From positions 17,910,644 through 17,974,643 of the forward strand of contig NC_092034.1 in NCBI RefSeq assembly GCF_042242105.1: DNA of 64,000 nucleotides. Direction: 5' to 3'. Source of the DNA: Pempheris klunzingeri (lineage: Eukaryota; Chordata; Actinopteri; Acropomatiformes; Pempheridae). Position numbers and translations under genes: made by a program. The notes below the pieces were generated by a model, which was not told where the DNA came from, searched no databases, and was given only the letters and a program-made list of their open reading frames with translations. Position 1 is the stretch's first letter. Each line of letters begins with the position of its first letter. Below, piece after piece: positions 12,181 to 25,872 of the stretch.

Positions 12181-13548
12181 GATGAGCTGTTCTAGCTTTG
12201 AGTGAAAGGTCGGTGATATCATGAGTTATTTAAGGAGACCTCTGCTTCACCACCGCACATGTCATCTATCTGTTTGTTTACATAATGTTGCTTAAAACAC
12301 ATAGATGCATCAACACGTTTCTTTGTCTGACTTGGCCCCCACAATCACTGGGGATTCGGTACATTCCACATAAGGTTGTGAATGGAAATCTGACTTGTAC
12401 CACCCACTCAGTTCTCTGCGTGGCTTCAGGAACATGGAAATCAACTGTTTCCCAGACAACACACAATATCACCCACAGACTTGGTAGTCAGTCAATCCCG
12501 AACTACCTTTACAGTTTTTGCAATTTCTGTAGTAACTATACAGTACATCTCAATTAGTATCAATTTGATACATCATTTGACATGTAATGAGGAGGCCTTT
12601 TTTAAACAGTTTTACAAACAGACTTATCAATACTTAATATAACATTAACTGAAGCTTAACAGATCTGTTATTAGCCATTACCGGGACGTTTTGGTTAACC
12701 AGTTTGTGAAAAATGTACCTGGCTGTACTTGTATCTTGACCTGCCAGATGTGTGACTGAATGCGACTGGACCAAAGGGCTCAGCACACTCCTCGTGCCTC
12801 ACGCCAGCTCCTGTGCAGCTGCATGCACGCTGTCCACAATTCATTTGTAAATGCTTGTGCTCACAGTCGTGTGGGGGTTGTCATTCAGTGCTGTGGACAA
12901 ATATACAGAGAGGCATCTATGATGGTAGGAAAAGCTACATGTGATGTTCTTTGTACTAAAACAGTGCCAGACCTCTTCTTTGTTCTTCTATTGGCTATCT
13001 AGAGCTAAACACGTCCTGGACCAGTTTCTCTTGGATAAACTGAGATAAAGCCGACATACATTTTCTCATCCAACTAAGACGATCAATATTTTTCTGAAAT
13101 GTTCGCTGAAACCTTTTCAGTGTCCCAATAACAACAACATTGTAACGCGGTGCCAATCCCATTTTGAGTGCTAGTGTTCCACAAAGTTTTCCAGTCCTGG
13201 GATGTTTGAGTATTGTCAATGTATACATGTTAATGGAAACAGAAGGAGCTCCTTTTTTACAAAAAGTAGAGAAAAAGAATCATGTGACCAAAGCCATTGA
13301 ATTAGCAGCTGTCAGAGAAACTTAGCTGATCAAATGTGCTGACAGAAGTTTCACCACATTTTTTTACCACAATTTAGGGAAAGATCTCTTAATGACTTCC
13401 CGTGAATTCTTAGCAACTGTGTTTATTTAGTTATGCGTTCCCCCTTGAGGCTAAATGTTCAAGTGTACAACAGTAAACAAAAACATCTACTCACATATGT
13501 TGCCAAGGAGGAAACGTTAAAGAGCCATGGAAAGGGTAGTGAACACAT

Positions 13549-13666
13549 GGTGTACGGTGAGTAAGAGAAGACGGAATTCCCTGTTTCACTTGCTGACCTT
13601 TTGGCCTGCAGGTTTTGCGTCTGGCACTGGAAAAAATTACAAGTAGACTTGAGTGTTTGTGTTTCC
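13549..13666 (-). repeat. Left arm of an inverted repeat pair
   Basis: Read on the minus strand, this segment matches 14895-15014 with only scattered differences over about 120 bp (for example 'gtgccagacgcaaaacctgc' is shared exactly). A weaker match extends to about 13735. The element is unidentified; it may be two copies of one short transposon in opposite orientation. Confidence 0.75.
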
Positions 13667-14094
13667 TATCTGTGTTTGTGTTCCAACCATTAGGAGACAC
13701 CTGAAAAACACACTGGAGGTATAGACTGAGACAGAAAAAGACTAAACATGTGACAAATGTCTCATCAGACTAGTCTGAACCAGTGAGTTTTCATTTGTAT
13801 CAGCAATAAAATATTGTGGAGCTGCAATTTCTTTTTGTTAGCTATTAGATGTTTTACCAAAAACATGGAAGCTGACACCATCATCAGGCCACATGACAAA
13901 CAGCAGACTTCTGTCTTTGCAGTTTTTCTGATTTTATTTGAATTTGCATATTCACAACATTTACAGTGAAGCACATGTTGGCAAGTTTAAGTTTCAGAGG
14001 ATGATGTGATGAAATGGGAGAGGAATAAGAACACTGTTTGTCTTGATGTCTGGATTTATCTGCCTCAGACACTAATGTTATGAATAAGACTTCC

Positions 14095-14335
14095 TGTCAA
14101 CCAGGGTCGTCTGTGGCTCCGAGTCAGCATGTTGAAGTGTCCTCGGGCAGGACACTGAACCCCAATGTGCTCCTGAAGCAGCTTCAGTGTGTGAATGTGT
14201 GTGAAAGGATAGTCGCCTCCAGCTTCTTCCTGCGTGAATGGGTGAATGAGGATGTGATGTAAAGGTCAAAATGACTGGAAAGCCTCTGTACAAATACTCG
14301 CCATTTACCATTACTGTTTGCCCTACATGAGACAA
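14095..14335 (+). repeat. Short non-autonomous fish repeat
   Basis: It carries 'gggcaggacactgaacccca', then 'gtgtgtgaatgtgtgtg'-like and 'gaatgggtgaatg' words, and ends in 'catttaccatt'. This order is that of an abundant fish repeat whose terminal parts also appear at 28238-28651. There is no coding potential. Confidence 0.6.
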
Positions 14336-14894
14336 ATAAATCCAGACATTAAGACAAGTTGATACTAAACACCCTTCAAAGTAGCTGTACTGAGTCTGTA
14401 AAACAGGATAAGGCTGTTTATAAGACGTGTTGCTTAGATTAGTAGTTTATACTTTCAGTGTTATTTCTAAAAAGAATAATAGAGATTACACCAACACAGT
14501 TTTGCTGATACAAATAAAAACTCCCCAGTTCAGACTGTTCTGATGTTCATTCATCACGTATCAAGTCTTTTTTCTGACGAGTGGACTACTACATGAGAGT
14601 TACAGAGGTATGTTGAGCTTAAAGCCAGAATTTGCAATCCCTCAAAGGTGGCTGTGTTTTAACCTGGCTAGACCTTGTATCCCTCATTATTGGACAGAGT
14701 AAGACCTAAATACACTTCTCAAGCACAATATATACATTTACTGCATCAAGTTTAAGGCTGAGAGCACACATCATATCATGATACCCATTATTTCTGACTG
14801 CTTCTGAAAGGTAGCTCACATAAAGCCTGGCTTTGATGGGTTTACTTGCTAGTATACCTCGTCAGTGTATCCAAATGGTATCTCAAATTTAGAG

Positions 14895-15014
14895 GGAAAC
14901 ACAAACACTCAAATCTGCAGTGTAATTCTTTCCAGTGCCAGACGCAAAACCTGCATGTCAAAAGGTCAGCTGCTGTAACAGGGAATTCCTTCTTCTCCTA
15001 CTCACTGCACACCG
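14895..15014 (+). repeat. Right arm of an inverted repeat pair
   Basis: The plus strand matches the reverse complement of 13549-13666. The resemblance extends left to about 14852 ('tatacctc' and nearby words in both). The loop between the arms is about 1.2 kb. Confidence 0.75.
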
Positions 15015-15709
15015 GATTACATTTTTTCTCTGACGTAAGTAAGGAGAGTGGAAAAATCCCTACAGTAACTAAAAAGAGAGTTTAAAGTGAAAGATGTGGA
15101 TGATTGGATGTTAAACCTGCATGCTTGTAGTGTGAACACAGCATCAGGGTGGATGGCTTTAACACGTGGGATTGCTGTTGTTTTGTGATTTCCTACTCAT
15201 GTTGTTTAATTTGCTGTTTACAGCATAGAGTGATAATGATTTTTCGACCTGGGCTTTATTTTTGAAAGCAAATCGAATCACAATGTTTTGCCGTTTAATT
15301 TGCAAGACTTATACATATGTATAATATGTTTTAAATGTATACGACACTAAATGTTCTGTTGCCTGTATTAGAGTGTATCAGGGAGGTGTTTGTGCAACTC
15401 TGTGGCAACTGTGGAACCCCTGGATGTACAAGGAGGACCAAACAGGAACAGCACTGGTTTTGTCAGGTTTTGTGATGTCACATCCGACAACAGCAGATGT
15501 CTCATGGGGCTGAAAAAAGGAAGTGAATCAAGGAGCAGAGATAGTAGTCACATTCTAGACTTCCCAGCAGCGAATGAGAAATAAGGTTATCTTATTTGTC
15601 TTGACATTTTTGGGGATGTGTTATGTTGCTTTGCCTTGAAAAACACAAGACAAATTGAATAGAGTTCTACTGAGTTGGAATGTGTTGCAGGTGCCAAGAG
15701 AATTGCAAC

Positions 15710-16016
15710 CAAGCATCCATCCATCCATTATCTATCCCGCTATTCTGTCAGGGTCGTAGGGGAGCTGGAGCCAGTCCCAGCTGACTTTAAGTGAGAGGCG
15801 GGGACACACAGAGACAGACAACCATTCACACTCACTCTCACACTTACGGGCAATTTAGAGTCATCAATCAACAGCAGGTCTTTGGTCTGTGGGAGGAAGC
15901 CTGAGTGCCCAGAGAAAACCCACGAAAGCACGGGGAGAACATGCAAACTCCACACAAAAAGACTTGATTCGAACCTTCACGCTGTGAGGCAGCAAAGCTA
16001 ACCACCGCTCCACAAA
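15710..16016 (-). repeat. Near-complete SINE-like fish repeat
   Basis: Minus-strand orientation: it begins with 'gtggagcggtggttagc', has a B-box-like GGTTCGAATC, passes through 'gcatgttctccccgtgc' and 'ctaaattgcccgtaagtgtg', and ends in a (GGAT)n tail at 15715-15725. Other copies lie at 1-92 and 56925-57112. A tRNA-derived origin is inferred from the head. Confidence 0.7.
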
Positions 16017-16559
16017 GCTGACCCCAACAAAGCATCATAATCTTTTTCATACACCATCATTCATCATTCATTTCCTTTAAAACACACTGTATGATGTTTC
16101 CACCCAGTGTTCAAACTATGATTTTGCTGACATTGTTGCGTGATCTGCCACCTCTATAGTGAGGCAGCTAAAACCACTTCCTTAGGGTTAGGGAGAAAGT
16201 CCTGTGTCAGCAAATCAGTTCTCAATGTTAGAGTCAGATGCACCTTTGGAGGTAAAGTAAATTTGTTTTCAGTTTTCATTTCACATAAAGTTAAACCTTA
16301 AAAAGCTCATCGTTGATTTTGATGAAACAGACAGCTGGAGAGTCCAAACCCAACCCTGAATTGTGGTGTCATAGTCCTAAACTTTATATGTCTGTCATTC
16401 ACTCCAACAACCTCCCTGTGAGTCAAGTGCGGTACATAAATGTTGTATTTCATTTCCTCAAAGGAACATTTTCTTTGGTAATGGTTTGGTTTTGGTTTTG
16501 GTTTTGGTTTACAGTAGAAGTGCAAGACGCATCCCCAACACTCAGTCCGTGCATTTAGA

Positions 16560-16757
16560 CCACACTAGTTGTAATGAAGGTATGCATGGCAAATGTAGCT
16601 TAGTAAAAAGTAAGTAAATACTGGCTGAAAAATACACTCGAGTAAAGTACAAGCACGGTATAAAAGTACAGAACATTATAAATAAAGGCACAACAGTACT
16701 TAAAAATGCAGCTTTTCTACTCATGTGTGTTACTTGTACAGTGTTAGCACCCACCAC
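16560..16757 (-). repeat. Fish repeat rich in AAGTA words, ends CCACCACTGG
   Basis: It contains repeated 'agtaaagtacaag'/'aaaagtaca' words and ends in 'cacccaccactgg'. This composition and end are those of a very common fish element often grouped with hAT MITEs. A related plus-strand piece lies at 23045-23180, ending 'ctttccaccattg'. Confidence 0.55.
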
Positions 16758-17901
16758 TGGATAGGGACTGATAAAACTGACTCACCTCGCACTAAGAGAA
16801 TGTATGGAAATGACACACTCATTCTTGATAAGCAACAGACCAAGAATGACCATAACGATGAATGACCTGAGAGCACTGCAGCATTATTCATGCTGCTAAG
16901 TAACCCTCAACAGCCCACTGTGTGGCAACTGAATCTGCCAGACTTTTCAGTTTGTCAGTTGAAATGAAAACTCAAAACTAAATCATCTTTCTCAAAAGAA
17001 AACTAAACTGATACTAAAATCCACATTAAATTGTCCAAAACTAACTTAAAACTAATGGCTACAACAAGCTAAATGAGTTTTACTTGTATTGATATTAAAT
17101 AACTGATTGATTGATATTAAAAAACTAAAAACTGGCCTTGTAACACAAATACAGAATACCAACTACCATGTATTTGATCATTCATATTTGCCATTTCAGG
17201 ACTTTTATTTTGGAAAGGTTTGGAGAAGGCATCTCTCTTTTAGGACATACGATAGGCTTAACTTCTAAAAAAACCCCACAAATGCAGACAGACCAGGGAA
17301 CAATTTTTCCAGGAAAAGGAGATCAGGTATTGGCAAGAGTTCACGCCAAAGAGCAATATGTCATAGCAGGTATTCAATCCTGGACAGCACTAGTATCAGC
17401 TATAAATAGTTTGTCAGTTTAATCTTCATCATTACAGTGCTCTGTGTTCTTCCAAAGCAGAATTCATTTTGAATTACATATTTCAAGCTAAGGCTTAAGT
17501 TCCCAGCTCCGGCCTGAAAGCTGATCAGTTGATGCTGTTTATCTAACTACAAGATATAGTGAGTCTCTGCCAAGGCGTTCTCATCTGCCGGGACAAAGCC
17601 ACATCGGTTTTGTCGGAGCACAGGAAACCAAAGCTGCCAGATACTGATGAATTAAGTTTGTATGAGGTATTAAACAGTGTCCGACTATTCAACTTTATTA
17701 CTTTGTTTTCATAATGCTCTTGAAAGTTCACCAGCAGAAGAAGAAGAAAAACACCATTCTTACTGTATATGTCTGTCCACAGTTATATATATATATATAT
17801 TCATATATATAATATATAATAATAACCAGTAAATATAATTCAATTCAATTCCTTTTAATCTCCACAGGGTGTAAGCCTGGAGGGGATCATGCATTTGGTT
17901 A

Positions 17902-17902
<1 letters not shown>

Positions 17903-17944
<42 letters not shown>
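17903..17944. repeat. (GT)n microsatellite
   Basis: About 21 GT units after a 'atgtgtgcgtg' lead-in, with no gene nearby. Confidence 0.95.
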
Positions 17945-17945
<1 letters not shown>

Positions 17946-18156
17946 AGCGGCTAGTCTCGGAAAATACAGGAGCTACACAGGACAAAACAGGATACAGAAA
18001 TTCAGGAGTGTTGACTCCTCACTCCTCCCAACAAGCCAGACGGGGCAGCAAGTCATCACAACAACTGCTTCAGTTTGAGATCACAGAGCAAAAGGCATTC
18101 GGCTTGGCTAAAAACAACTGATCTGAGATCTGAGATATATCCTTTTCTAGTTATAG

Positions 18157-18221
<65 letters not shown>
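18157..18221. repeat. (AT)n microsatellite
   Basis: About 30 AT units with one interrupting G. It creates a spurious 130-residue open frame rich in I/Y. Confidence 0.95.
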
Positions 18222-18223
<2 letters not shown>

Positions 18224-19164
18224 TAACACAGTTAGTTTTTCAGCTCCTATTCTGTATGATCAATCAATACTGTGCTGTCATTTCTGGCAAGAATTAGCTG
18301 GGTCAGTGTTTGCCGGCAGTCTACCGGTTGAAGTCTACCGCCTGGAGCCTTTGATAGTGCAGCTGTCCTCATGCTATTTCCTTAGAGACAAGACTTGGCT
18401 ACCAAAACAAAAAATAAGATGCACCAGAAAACCAGTGTTCCCGGGGGCCTGCAGGCTATTGCAGTGATAAATATCAAAAAACTGAGCTGGAGCACACAGT
18501 GAGCGGCCTTACAGTGAGACTGAGAGAGTTGTGTAAGAAACAGAACGTACGGTGTAATCTTTAATGGTAAACCACGAAGCCAGTATTAAAAAGGAAAAGG
18601 AATGGAAAATTCCTTGGCTTGTGTTTGCCCGCATGTGGTTAGAGTTAGTAAGTGGGTGAGGTTATGTTGAATCAGACCGTTTGTACAGACAGAAGATACT
18701 GCATTCATGAATACACTTGCATTAACAAAACACTTCGACATACACAGTTACATAATCTGTTCTTTTGCCTCCATAAAGTCAGTTATGTATCGTTTGTTTC
18801 TTTGAACAGCTTATATGTTTGGTCGATATAGTTCCTGTAAAGTATCTCCTCTAGAGGGCTCCTCAGTTTCTTGGACTATAAATGATTCTGATGTTGCTTG
18901 AAGGTCTAGACTTACCCAAGTATTTTCTGATCTGCCACCTTTAGAGTCTTATCATCCTATTACAAAGTCACAACAGGCCCCTACATCACCCTTTGCTTCT
19001 GCTGTAAAACTCATGTGACCACCGACATGAGCTCTTGACCTGTGGACTAAGGCTGTTGTTTCCCTGATCAGGAGGCCAGTTATTGGTGTGTCTCCTCACT
19101 GTTAGCTAGCCCACACAGCAGAAATAATTGATTGTATTGCTTTGGACAGCAGTGTCAGTCATCA

Positions 19165-19500
19165 ATCTGAAATATATCGGAAATATCCCCACTATTATTG
19201 GATGGATTGCCATGGAATTTAGCACACTCTTCTTCCCCTCAGGTTGAACTGTAGTACCTTTGGGGATCTTCTGACTTTCTCTAGTGTCGCCATCAGGTCA
19301 CCATGCATCCATTATTTTAGTCCTGCAAGTATTTGGTCATAGCCCAAAGACATTCCCTCAGCTGTACTTTGTATTTACCGCTAACTAGCAAACACTGAGA
19401 TGACAACGATCAATTCTGTTAACTTTGTGGCATGCTGATGTTAGTATTTATCTGAAAGCAGCACTAGAGCTGCTAGCATGGCTGTAGACACTTAGGCTGG
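19165..19500 (+). repeat. Fish interspersed repeat ('attggatggattgccatgga')
   Basis: Contains 'attggatggattgccatgga', a 'cttctgactttctctagtgt' block and near the end 'gctgctagcatggctgtaga'. Parts recur at 10395-10560 and about 63320-63420. The class is unknown to me and there is no coding capacity. Confidence 0.55.
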
Positions 19501-22500
19501 TTCTAAACAAGGGGTGGAGCGGTGCAGCAGTAGATTCAGTCCTTTGTGTTGTTAGCTGCTGCTACATTTATTTGCACATCAAGCTCTGACTTACCTGCAC
19601 CCCACCCCTTCCTCCCTACCTGCAGAGGAAAGTGACTCACTGTCTTCTTTTGACCATTTCTGAGCCACCCATGACTCTATTGTGTGTGTGTACACCCTCA
19701 TCTCCCAGAACCTCGATAACAGTCTGCTGATTTCTATCAGGATCTGGGAAGAGACACAAATCTGTGCCCGAGCAAGGCAAAACAAATAGATAACTCCATA
19801 AGGGCATTTATGGCCTGTATCACAGAGTGTTAGCCAGATGACTTTGGGCTTAAACCACTTTTAACTAGGGCACATCACCATTAGGGGTGGCACAAATAAT
19901 CAATATAACAGCATTTATTACCATGAATACAGGTGCCTCGGGTCAATATTTTCATTTTAATTGACTAGCCTTAGAGTTTCCTGCATTTTGCCCATTGACA
20001 TTACCTTACCATTATATTCCTACTCACACATAAAGCAGGTCAGAGGTGATGGAGAAGAAGCTGCCATCTTCATACAAGTCACAAGTCAGGGAACACTTTG
20101 GTTTCTAGATGGCACAAAGACAATCAACAAATAACTTGTGGTTTGTAAATCCTGTCTAGCTCAACTAAAAATGCACAGGAAATACAACAAATATGCATAG
20201 CCACATCTTCACCCTGAACTTTCAAGAGACACCAACTGGAAGTAACATAAGAAAGCATTCCTTTGAACACAAGAGCCACCGCTGGTTTCACTGCAGGGAC
20301 CTTAGGCTGTGCTGCTAAAAACAAAGGTTTCCAGTCATGTAGCAGACCATGCAGGGTTATGTAATGTTGAGCTGAGGGCTCAAAACCTTTGGATCAACAG
20401 GATTCTTCCAAAAGATATTTCTTCATTTGGTGTTGTGCTTTAGCTTTCCAAAGCCATCTGAGCCTTTTTATTCGTCATCACTGACTCTTTATCTCTCACG
20501 GCTGCTGCTGTGGCTCCCAGTGACTGTGGTTCAAAACAGTGTTACACAATGGGCATGATCAGACAACAGAGGCCCATCAGACTGATGATACTTCAGGCTG
20601 ACAGACTCAAGCTGTCAGCTAATGCTGCAGCTACCATTCTGGATACAGAAGTTACGTTGCCTGTATTATTCTGGGAATTTGGTGGCCTGAGGTGAAATTT
20701 TCATTTTAGAGTTTAAAGATGCCAAAAGTAAATAAACAGTGACGTTATTCCCACCAGAATTCATCCCTAACAGGATATAAGAAAATGTACATTAGAAAAT
20801 ATGGAACTTTCCTTTCTTGGGGGGAGGCCCTCGCCCTGCTTTCACATGAATTCCAGTAGGAGGACTTCCTAAATCATCAGAAACTTTTTTTTTCCCCAGC
20901 CGGTACCTAAGCCTGACTTTAATTTAAATTTCAACCTGATTGTGCACTGTGGAAGGGAGACTGGCTAAATGTGTTCCATCTTTATATGTGGGGCCATTTG
21001 GTCTTTTACTACAGTGATTCATGCCTCACGGCACAAGTCAGCTTTCCACAGCTGTATTTCCCATCTTCCTCTGTGTGCTGGTAAGGGTTCAATCCTTGAG
21101 TTGTCAGTACGAGCCAAGACTCGACCTTGAGCACATTCTTCCATTTGCTCAATTCACAGTTGGGCTCAAAAAACACAACACGCTTCCAGTAAAGCGAGAG
21201 CTTCACAACTATAACACAAAGAGAAACAGAGAGCTGTTTCTTATAAATGAAGCACAGATTCTGTTTAACCAACCTTCTGTGTTAACCTAGGCCAGCCCAC
21301 AAATTGACGATGCTTGTTTCCTCCAGCATGACTGGTGACAAGTGACTAGTCCCTAGTGAATGTCAGAGAACTAAATATATTTAGAACATCCGAGTCATTT
21401 TTCCCATGCAGCAGAACTTTTCCTTGGGTGATTTGGGTGACTCATACCACCGACTTTCTCAACAGCTTCTGCTCCCTTCACAGTTCATATGAGCAATAGA
21501 CAGAAAAAGAGAAGGAAAACATGAGGAAAAAAATGTGTGAAACACCAGAGCCCTGTCCCAGCAGTCAGACTATGACCTCTGATGGGCAAGAAAAGTAAGA
21601 GCAATAGCAAGGAGGACCCAAGAGCCTGAGACCACATCGATGCACTCATCGATGATGAACCACTTTGTATGCATGTCTGTTCCAAGAAAAGCCTCATCAA
21701 ATGCTTCAGATCTCTGACAGAGGTCACATGTTGCATGCACAATGGGTCAAACATCCCTTGTTGATAAGGGTAGAAACAGGTAAAAGACTCAATGAGACCG
21801 ACTGCACTCCACAATACCAATGCAAAAAGCTGTAGCAGAACAGCATTCACCCAGATGCAAATGGTTTTACAGTAATTACTACCATCATCTAAGTACAATT
21901 AGTTTTAAAACCTGGATACAGCAACCCAGAACACATTATACACGATGTGCAGTCCTTAAATGTCACAAACAACACTACAAATTCTACAAAGTCTTTATTA
22001 TATACATTAGATTATTGTAACCTTCATTTAAATAAACAAAATAGGAAATTAATCAATTTCTTTTTGGAAATACCAGAACAATTATATTTAGTATTGTTGG
22101 ATTGTGCATGAACCATGTAGGGGTTAATTAAGGATAGGAGCTACACATGTGTTACTTCACACTCATCTGGTCCTGTCATCAAAGATTATAACATAAGTGA
22201 TGTGCATTTACATGCTCCAAAGTATTTCACCAGAATGGGACGTGTCCCCATCTGCTGTAAAGTGACTCATCTACAAACACATAGTAAGCTGAACCAGCTC
22301 AGCCCCCCTCTGACTTGAATGGGAATAAAATGATTTGGTCGTGCGTCTCTCCTAGACATTCTAAATATTACCTGATGAAATGGATCAAATTTTGATAGTG
22401 AAATAAATCTTTCGGGGGGGTTGTGACACTCAAAGATGTCCTGAGGGCTTTTTTTTTTTTTGTCCAACTATTTCATGAGCTGCTGTGATACTGGGTTGAA

Positions 22501-23044
22501 TCATGGAACGGTCAGCTGGAATGTCTGCTTCAGTCCTTACTAGATGTTGGTTGGAGGGGTGAAAAGAGGGCAAGAGGAAGATTTATGTTGTTTCATTGTG
22601 GACAACATGCAAACCTGTGACATAACCCACTGGTTTGTGGACTGCCGTCCTGAAGCCTGGAGTTTGGCTTTTTGCTCGTCGCCATCTTGGTTTGACACTT
22701 GGTGACACTTCATGTTTTTTTCCCAAAATGATGTACATCCATTTTTACACCTATATGCTCATCTGGGTTGTTTTAATATTTTAAATTCATCCTTTTAGTT
22801 TAAGGAAGACTTTCTGCAGGTTCCTTTTCAGGATTCATGTTCAGTATTCAGTATCTACAACTCAAGCTGTTTACTGACAGCTTCTTTCAGACAGCTGGGA
22901 GATTTGAACATAACTTAGCAACTGACTTAGTAGAAAAGTGTTTCACAACATTGCACTGTGGATAGTGCCTTTGTTTGCCTCTAATGCAAAATCAGTTTGC
23001 TTTGTGATTTCAGTTTGGTTTCAAAGTCAGACATCAGAAGTAAA

Positions 23045-23180
23045 AAGTATATTATTTGCCTCAGAGATGTAGTGGAGTAAAAGTAGGCCTATAGGTGGCA
23101 GAAAATGGAAATACTCAAACTAAAGCACCTAAAATTGTACTCAAGTAGAATATGTACTTAGTTACTTTCCACCATTGCAT
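23045..23180 (+). repeat. Fish MITE-like fragment ending in CTTTCCACCATTG
   Basis: Contains 'gtagtggagtaaaagta', 'ggaaatactcaaactaaagc' and 'gtacttagttactttccacc'. It is the same family as 16560-16757, in the opposite orientation. Confidence 0.6.
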
Positions 23181-25017
23181 AATTGTCAATTGAGTCAATT
23201 GTTATGCAGCCTATAGTGTTTAGTTTTTGTTCATTTGATCAGTGAGCTCCCCACAGAGGTCTAACTGGACACCACAAACATGGTCTAAAGTGTTTTATCA
23301 GCTATATCTGCCATCGGTGCGGCAGGAGACACGAGCACTGTCTTTACATTAATGACAATGAGCTTAGTAAAAGAATACAGTCAGTTTATTCAGTCTATAA
23401 ATACTAGAATGTGCCTGTTTCCTCAAATGATTCAGCATATTTTCCCACTGCGAATGTTGCTTGTATCTCAAGTTTGACATGAACAACAGCTTTCCTAAGG
23501 GTGGACACAGGACACTGCACTGTACTCTCTGCTTCACTCCAAAATGTTTAGTGTGATTCTGTGGATGGATGGATTTCTTAAACGACAGCTCAGATGGCTT
23601 CAAGGCTTTCTTTTTTAAATGATGTCCACAGATAACAGTGTTTTTACATTCATTTCATCATTTAAGCTGAGACAGACTGTTTGTTGTTATCATGCCAATG
23701 CTTGGCTGAAGTATACATTATACACAGATCACTCATGACAACCACTTTGTAAATGCATGTTCAACTGAATAAATGACTAAATACATTTATGAATTTGTCT
23801 TTTTACATTCATTAAAACATTGAGACCCACATGATTCCATATCAAAGTGCTGAGGAAATTTGAACACCTGCAACTCCATGACAACTGGGCAACTCCATCT
23901 GTTCACAAAAATCATGTGATATGATCAAAAGATTCAGAGGAGCCGCTGTCAAGGCAGAAGTGGTATCAGTTTGTTGTACAGCCACAAAACCTGTTTGTCA
24001 AGACAAGACAGGGTCAAGCTGTATCATTGAGACCAACGTTGTTTTCTTGATCTTCTCTGACCTTAACCATGTCATATTCGATTTGATTTCACCTTTTTAA
24101 GAGCAGCATCACTCCCACTTCAAACCAGTTAGAAGACAAAACAAAAAATACGGAAACACCTCATATCACATTAGTTTGGATTCAAACTAACCCTTTAAAT
24201 ACTAAAGTCACAAAATTGAGTGACTGAGACATGTTCTGCAAGGTAAAATGACTGAATGATTCTGTCTGGCAGCTTTGACTCAAGCACTATAACGGCTGTT
24301 TTTGATGGAACAATAAAAACAAGTTGTCATTGAAGGTTTTGCAAAAGTGTTCAGTATCATTTTGTACTTTTTCAGATTTTTCTATTTAAAGCGTTTACTC
24401 ATGCTGTTGATAAAAAGTGTGGGTGGAGTCAACCATTCTAGACTGGGAATGTTCTAATAATAGAGACTGAGTGTGGTTGGAGATGAGGGGGCCCAGTGTC
24501 CTGGTGGTCGGGCTGATTAACGACAGGAAGTTATCTCATGGAAAATGAAAGCGTGTGTAAAATGAAGGCGTGTGCGTTTTTTTTTTTATTTATAGAATAA
24601 GACATGTTCAAATGTTAGCTCATTCTGAACACTCAAAGTTTGGGGTAGCCTCTGAGGGTCTTCACATGATAACTCCAAACAGCATGATCAACGTGGGTCT
24701 TTTTCTTTTGACGTTTTTTGCCTTTCCTGGGCGGTGAGGAGGCACAGAGGAAACAGAGGAACAGTCACCTGCTGCCTTTAGTCTGTGAGCACCTCTCTCT
24801 CTGCTGCTGAAGAACCCATTACTACAAACTATTAAAAAAAAAAACAAGTGTTCTTCTTCTATAACTTCTATAACTAAACTTCAAATCTTGCTAGACTTAC
24901 TCAAAGGCGCCACCTGCCTGCTAACTCTGAGCACTGCAGCCTAGAAAATCATATTACACCAGAACATTTGGATTATAAACTTACTTTTCTGTATTTTTTA
25001 CATTAGCAAGTGTGCCA

Positions 25018-25872
25018 GGTCAAGAGTTACATTGTGGAATTACTTGCCACCTTACACGTGTTTGAGACCATCAGCTGTGTTGTGCAGCCCTATGTGTCAA
25101 CTGTTTTAATCCATGTTATGGCAAGAACAACTCAACTAAGTCTAAAATCTGTACTCTGGTCTGATGAGTCCAAATGTGAGATGTTTGGTTCCACCCCCCC
25201 ATGTCTCTGTGAGACACAGAAAAGGTGAGCGGATGCTTTCTACATGTGTGGTTCTCACTGTGAAGCATGGAGGAGGAGGTGTGATGGGGTGGGGGGGCTT
25301 TGCTGCTGATTTATTTCAGATTAAAGGCACACTGAACCAGCAGGGCTACCACAGCATTCTGCAGACACATGCCGTCCCATCTGGTCTGAGCTTAGTGGGA
25401 CCATCATTTGTTTCCCAACAGGACAATGAGCCCAAACACTCCTCCAGGCTGTGTGACCAGGAAGGAGAGTGATGGAGGGCTGCGTCACATGACCTGGCCT
25501 CCACAACCACCTGACCTAAACCCAGCTGAGATGGTTTGGGAGGAGTTGGACCACTGAGTGAAGGAGAAGCAACCAACAGCAGTGCTCAGCACCTCTGGGA
25601 ACTCTTATTAGACTGTTGGAAAACCATGCAGGTGACCTCATGAAGCTGACTGAGAGAACGCCAAGAGCGAGCAAAGCTGTCATCAAAGCAGAAATTAGAG
25701 AATCTAAAATATCAAACATGTTCTGGTTTGTTTAACACTTTTTTTCTTACTCCATAATCCCATGTGTTCCTTCATAGTTTTGATGTCTTAATATTAATCT
25801 ACAATGTAGAAAATGATTAAAAAAAAAAAAACTCTGAATGAAGGTGTGTCCAAACTTATGACTGGTACTATG
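25018..25872 (+). pseudogene. Dead Tc1/mariner-type transposon, 5' truncated
   Basis: Translated pieces in several frames match a Tc1-type transposase: VLWSDESKCEMFGS (around the first catalytic Asp), VKHGGGGVMGWGGF, then QQDNEPKHSS (the second catalytic Asp). Frameshifts and stops break it, and the N-terminal half is unrecognisable. The 3' end reads 'gtgtccaaacttatgactgg', a Tc1-type inverted repeat end; no matching left end was seen. The L2-type fragment at 25873 begins directly after it. Confidence 0.8.

Larger units (their letters stand above)
9736..13548. other. Intergenic DNA, scattered repeat fragments
   Basis: No exon with a recognisable protein was found. Open frames are under 100 residues and share nothing with known families that I can recall. 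The stretch contains the repeat fragments at 10395-10560 and 11640-12180, listed separately. Any regulatory element for serpine1 would need cross-species comparison to see. Confidence 0.6.
15015..25017. other. 10-kb intergenic stretch, no gene recognised
   Basis: No exon series, RNA gene or recognisable protein was found. It contains the repeats listed separately (15710-16016, 16560-16757, 17903-17944, 18157-18221, 19165-19500, 23045-23180). The largest open frames (130 residues across an AT tract at 18075; 137 residues on the minus strand at 21485-21898) look like chance frames. Confidence 0.6.

Noticed and set aside
18075-18467. 130-residue open frame
   Set aside because: It runs through an (AT)n tract, giving I/Y repeats. 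No domain, no splice context.
21485-21898. 137-residue minus-strand open frame with hydrophobic stretches
   Set aside because: No recognisable family, no splice sites joining it to other exons, and length within chance for this composition.
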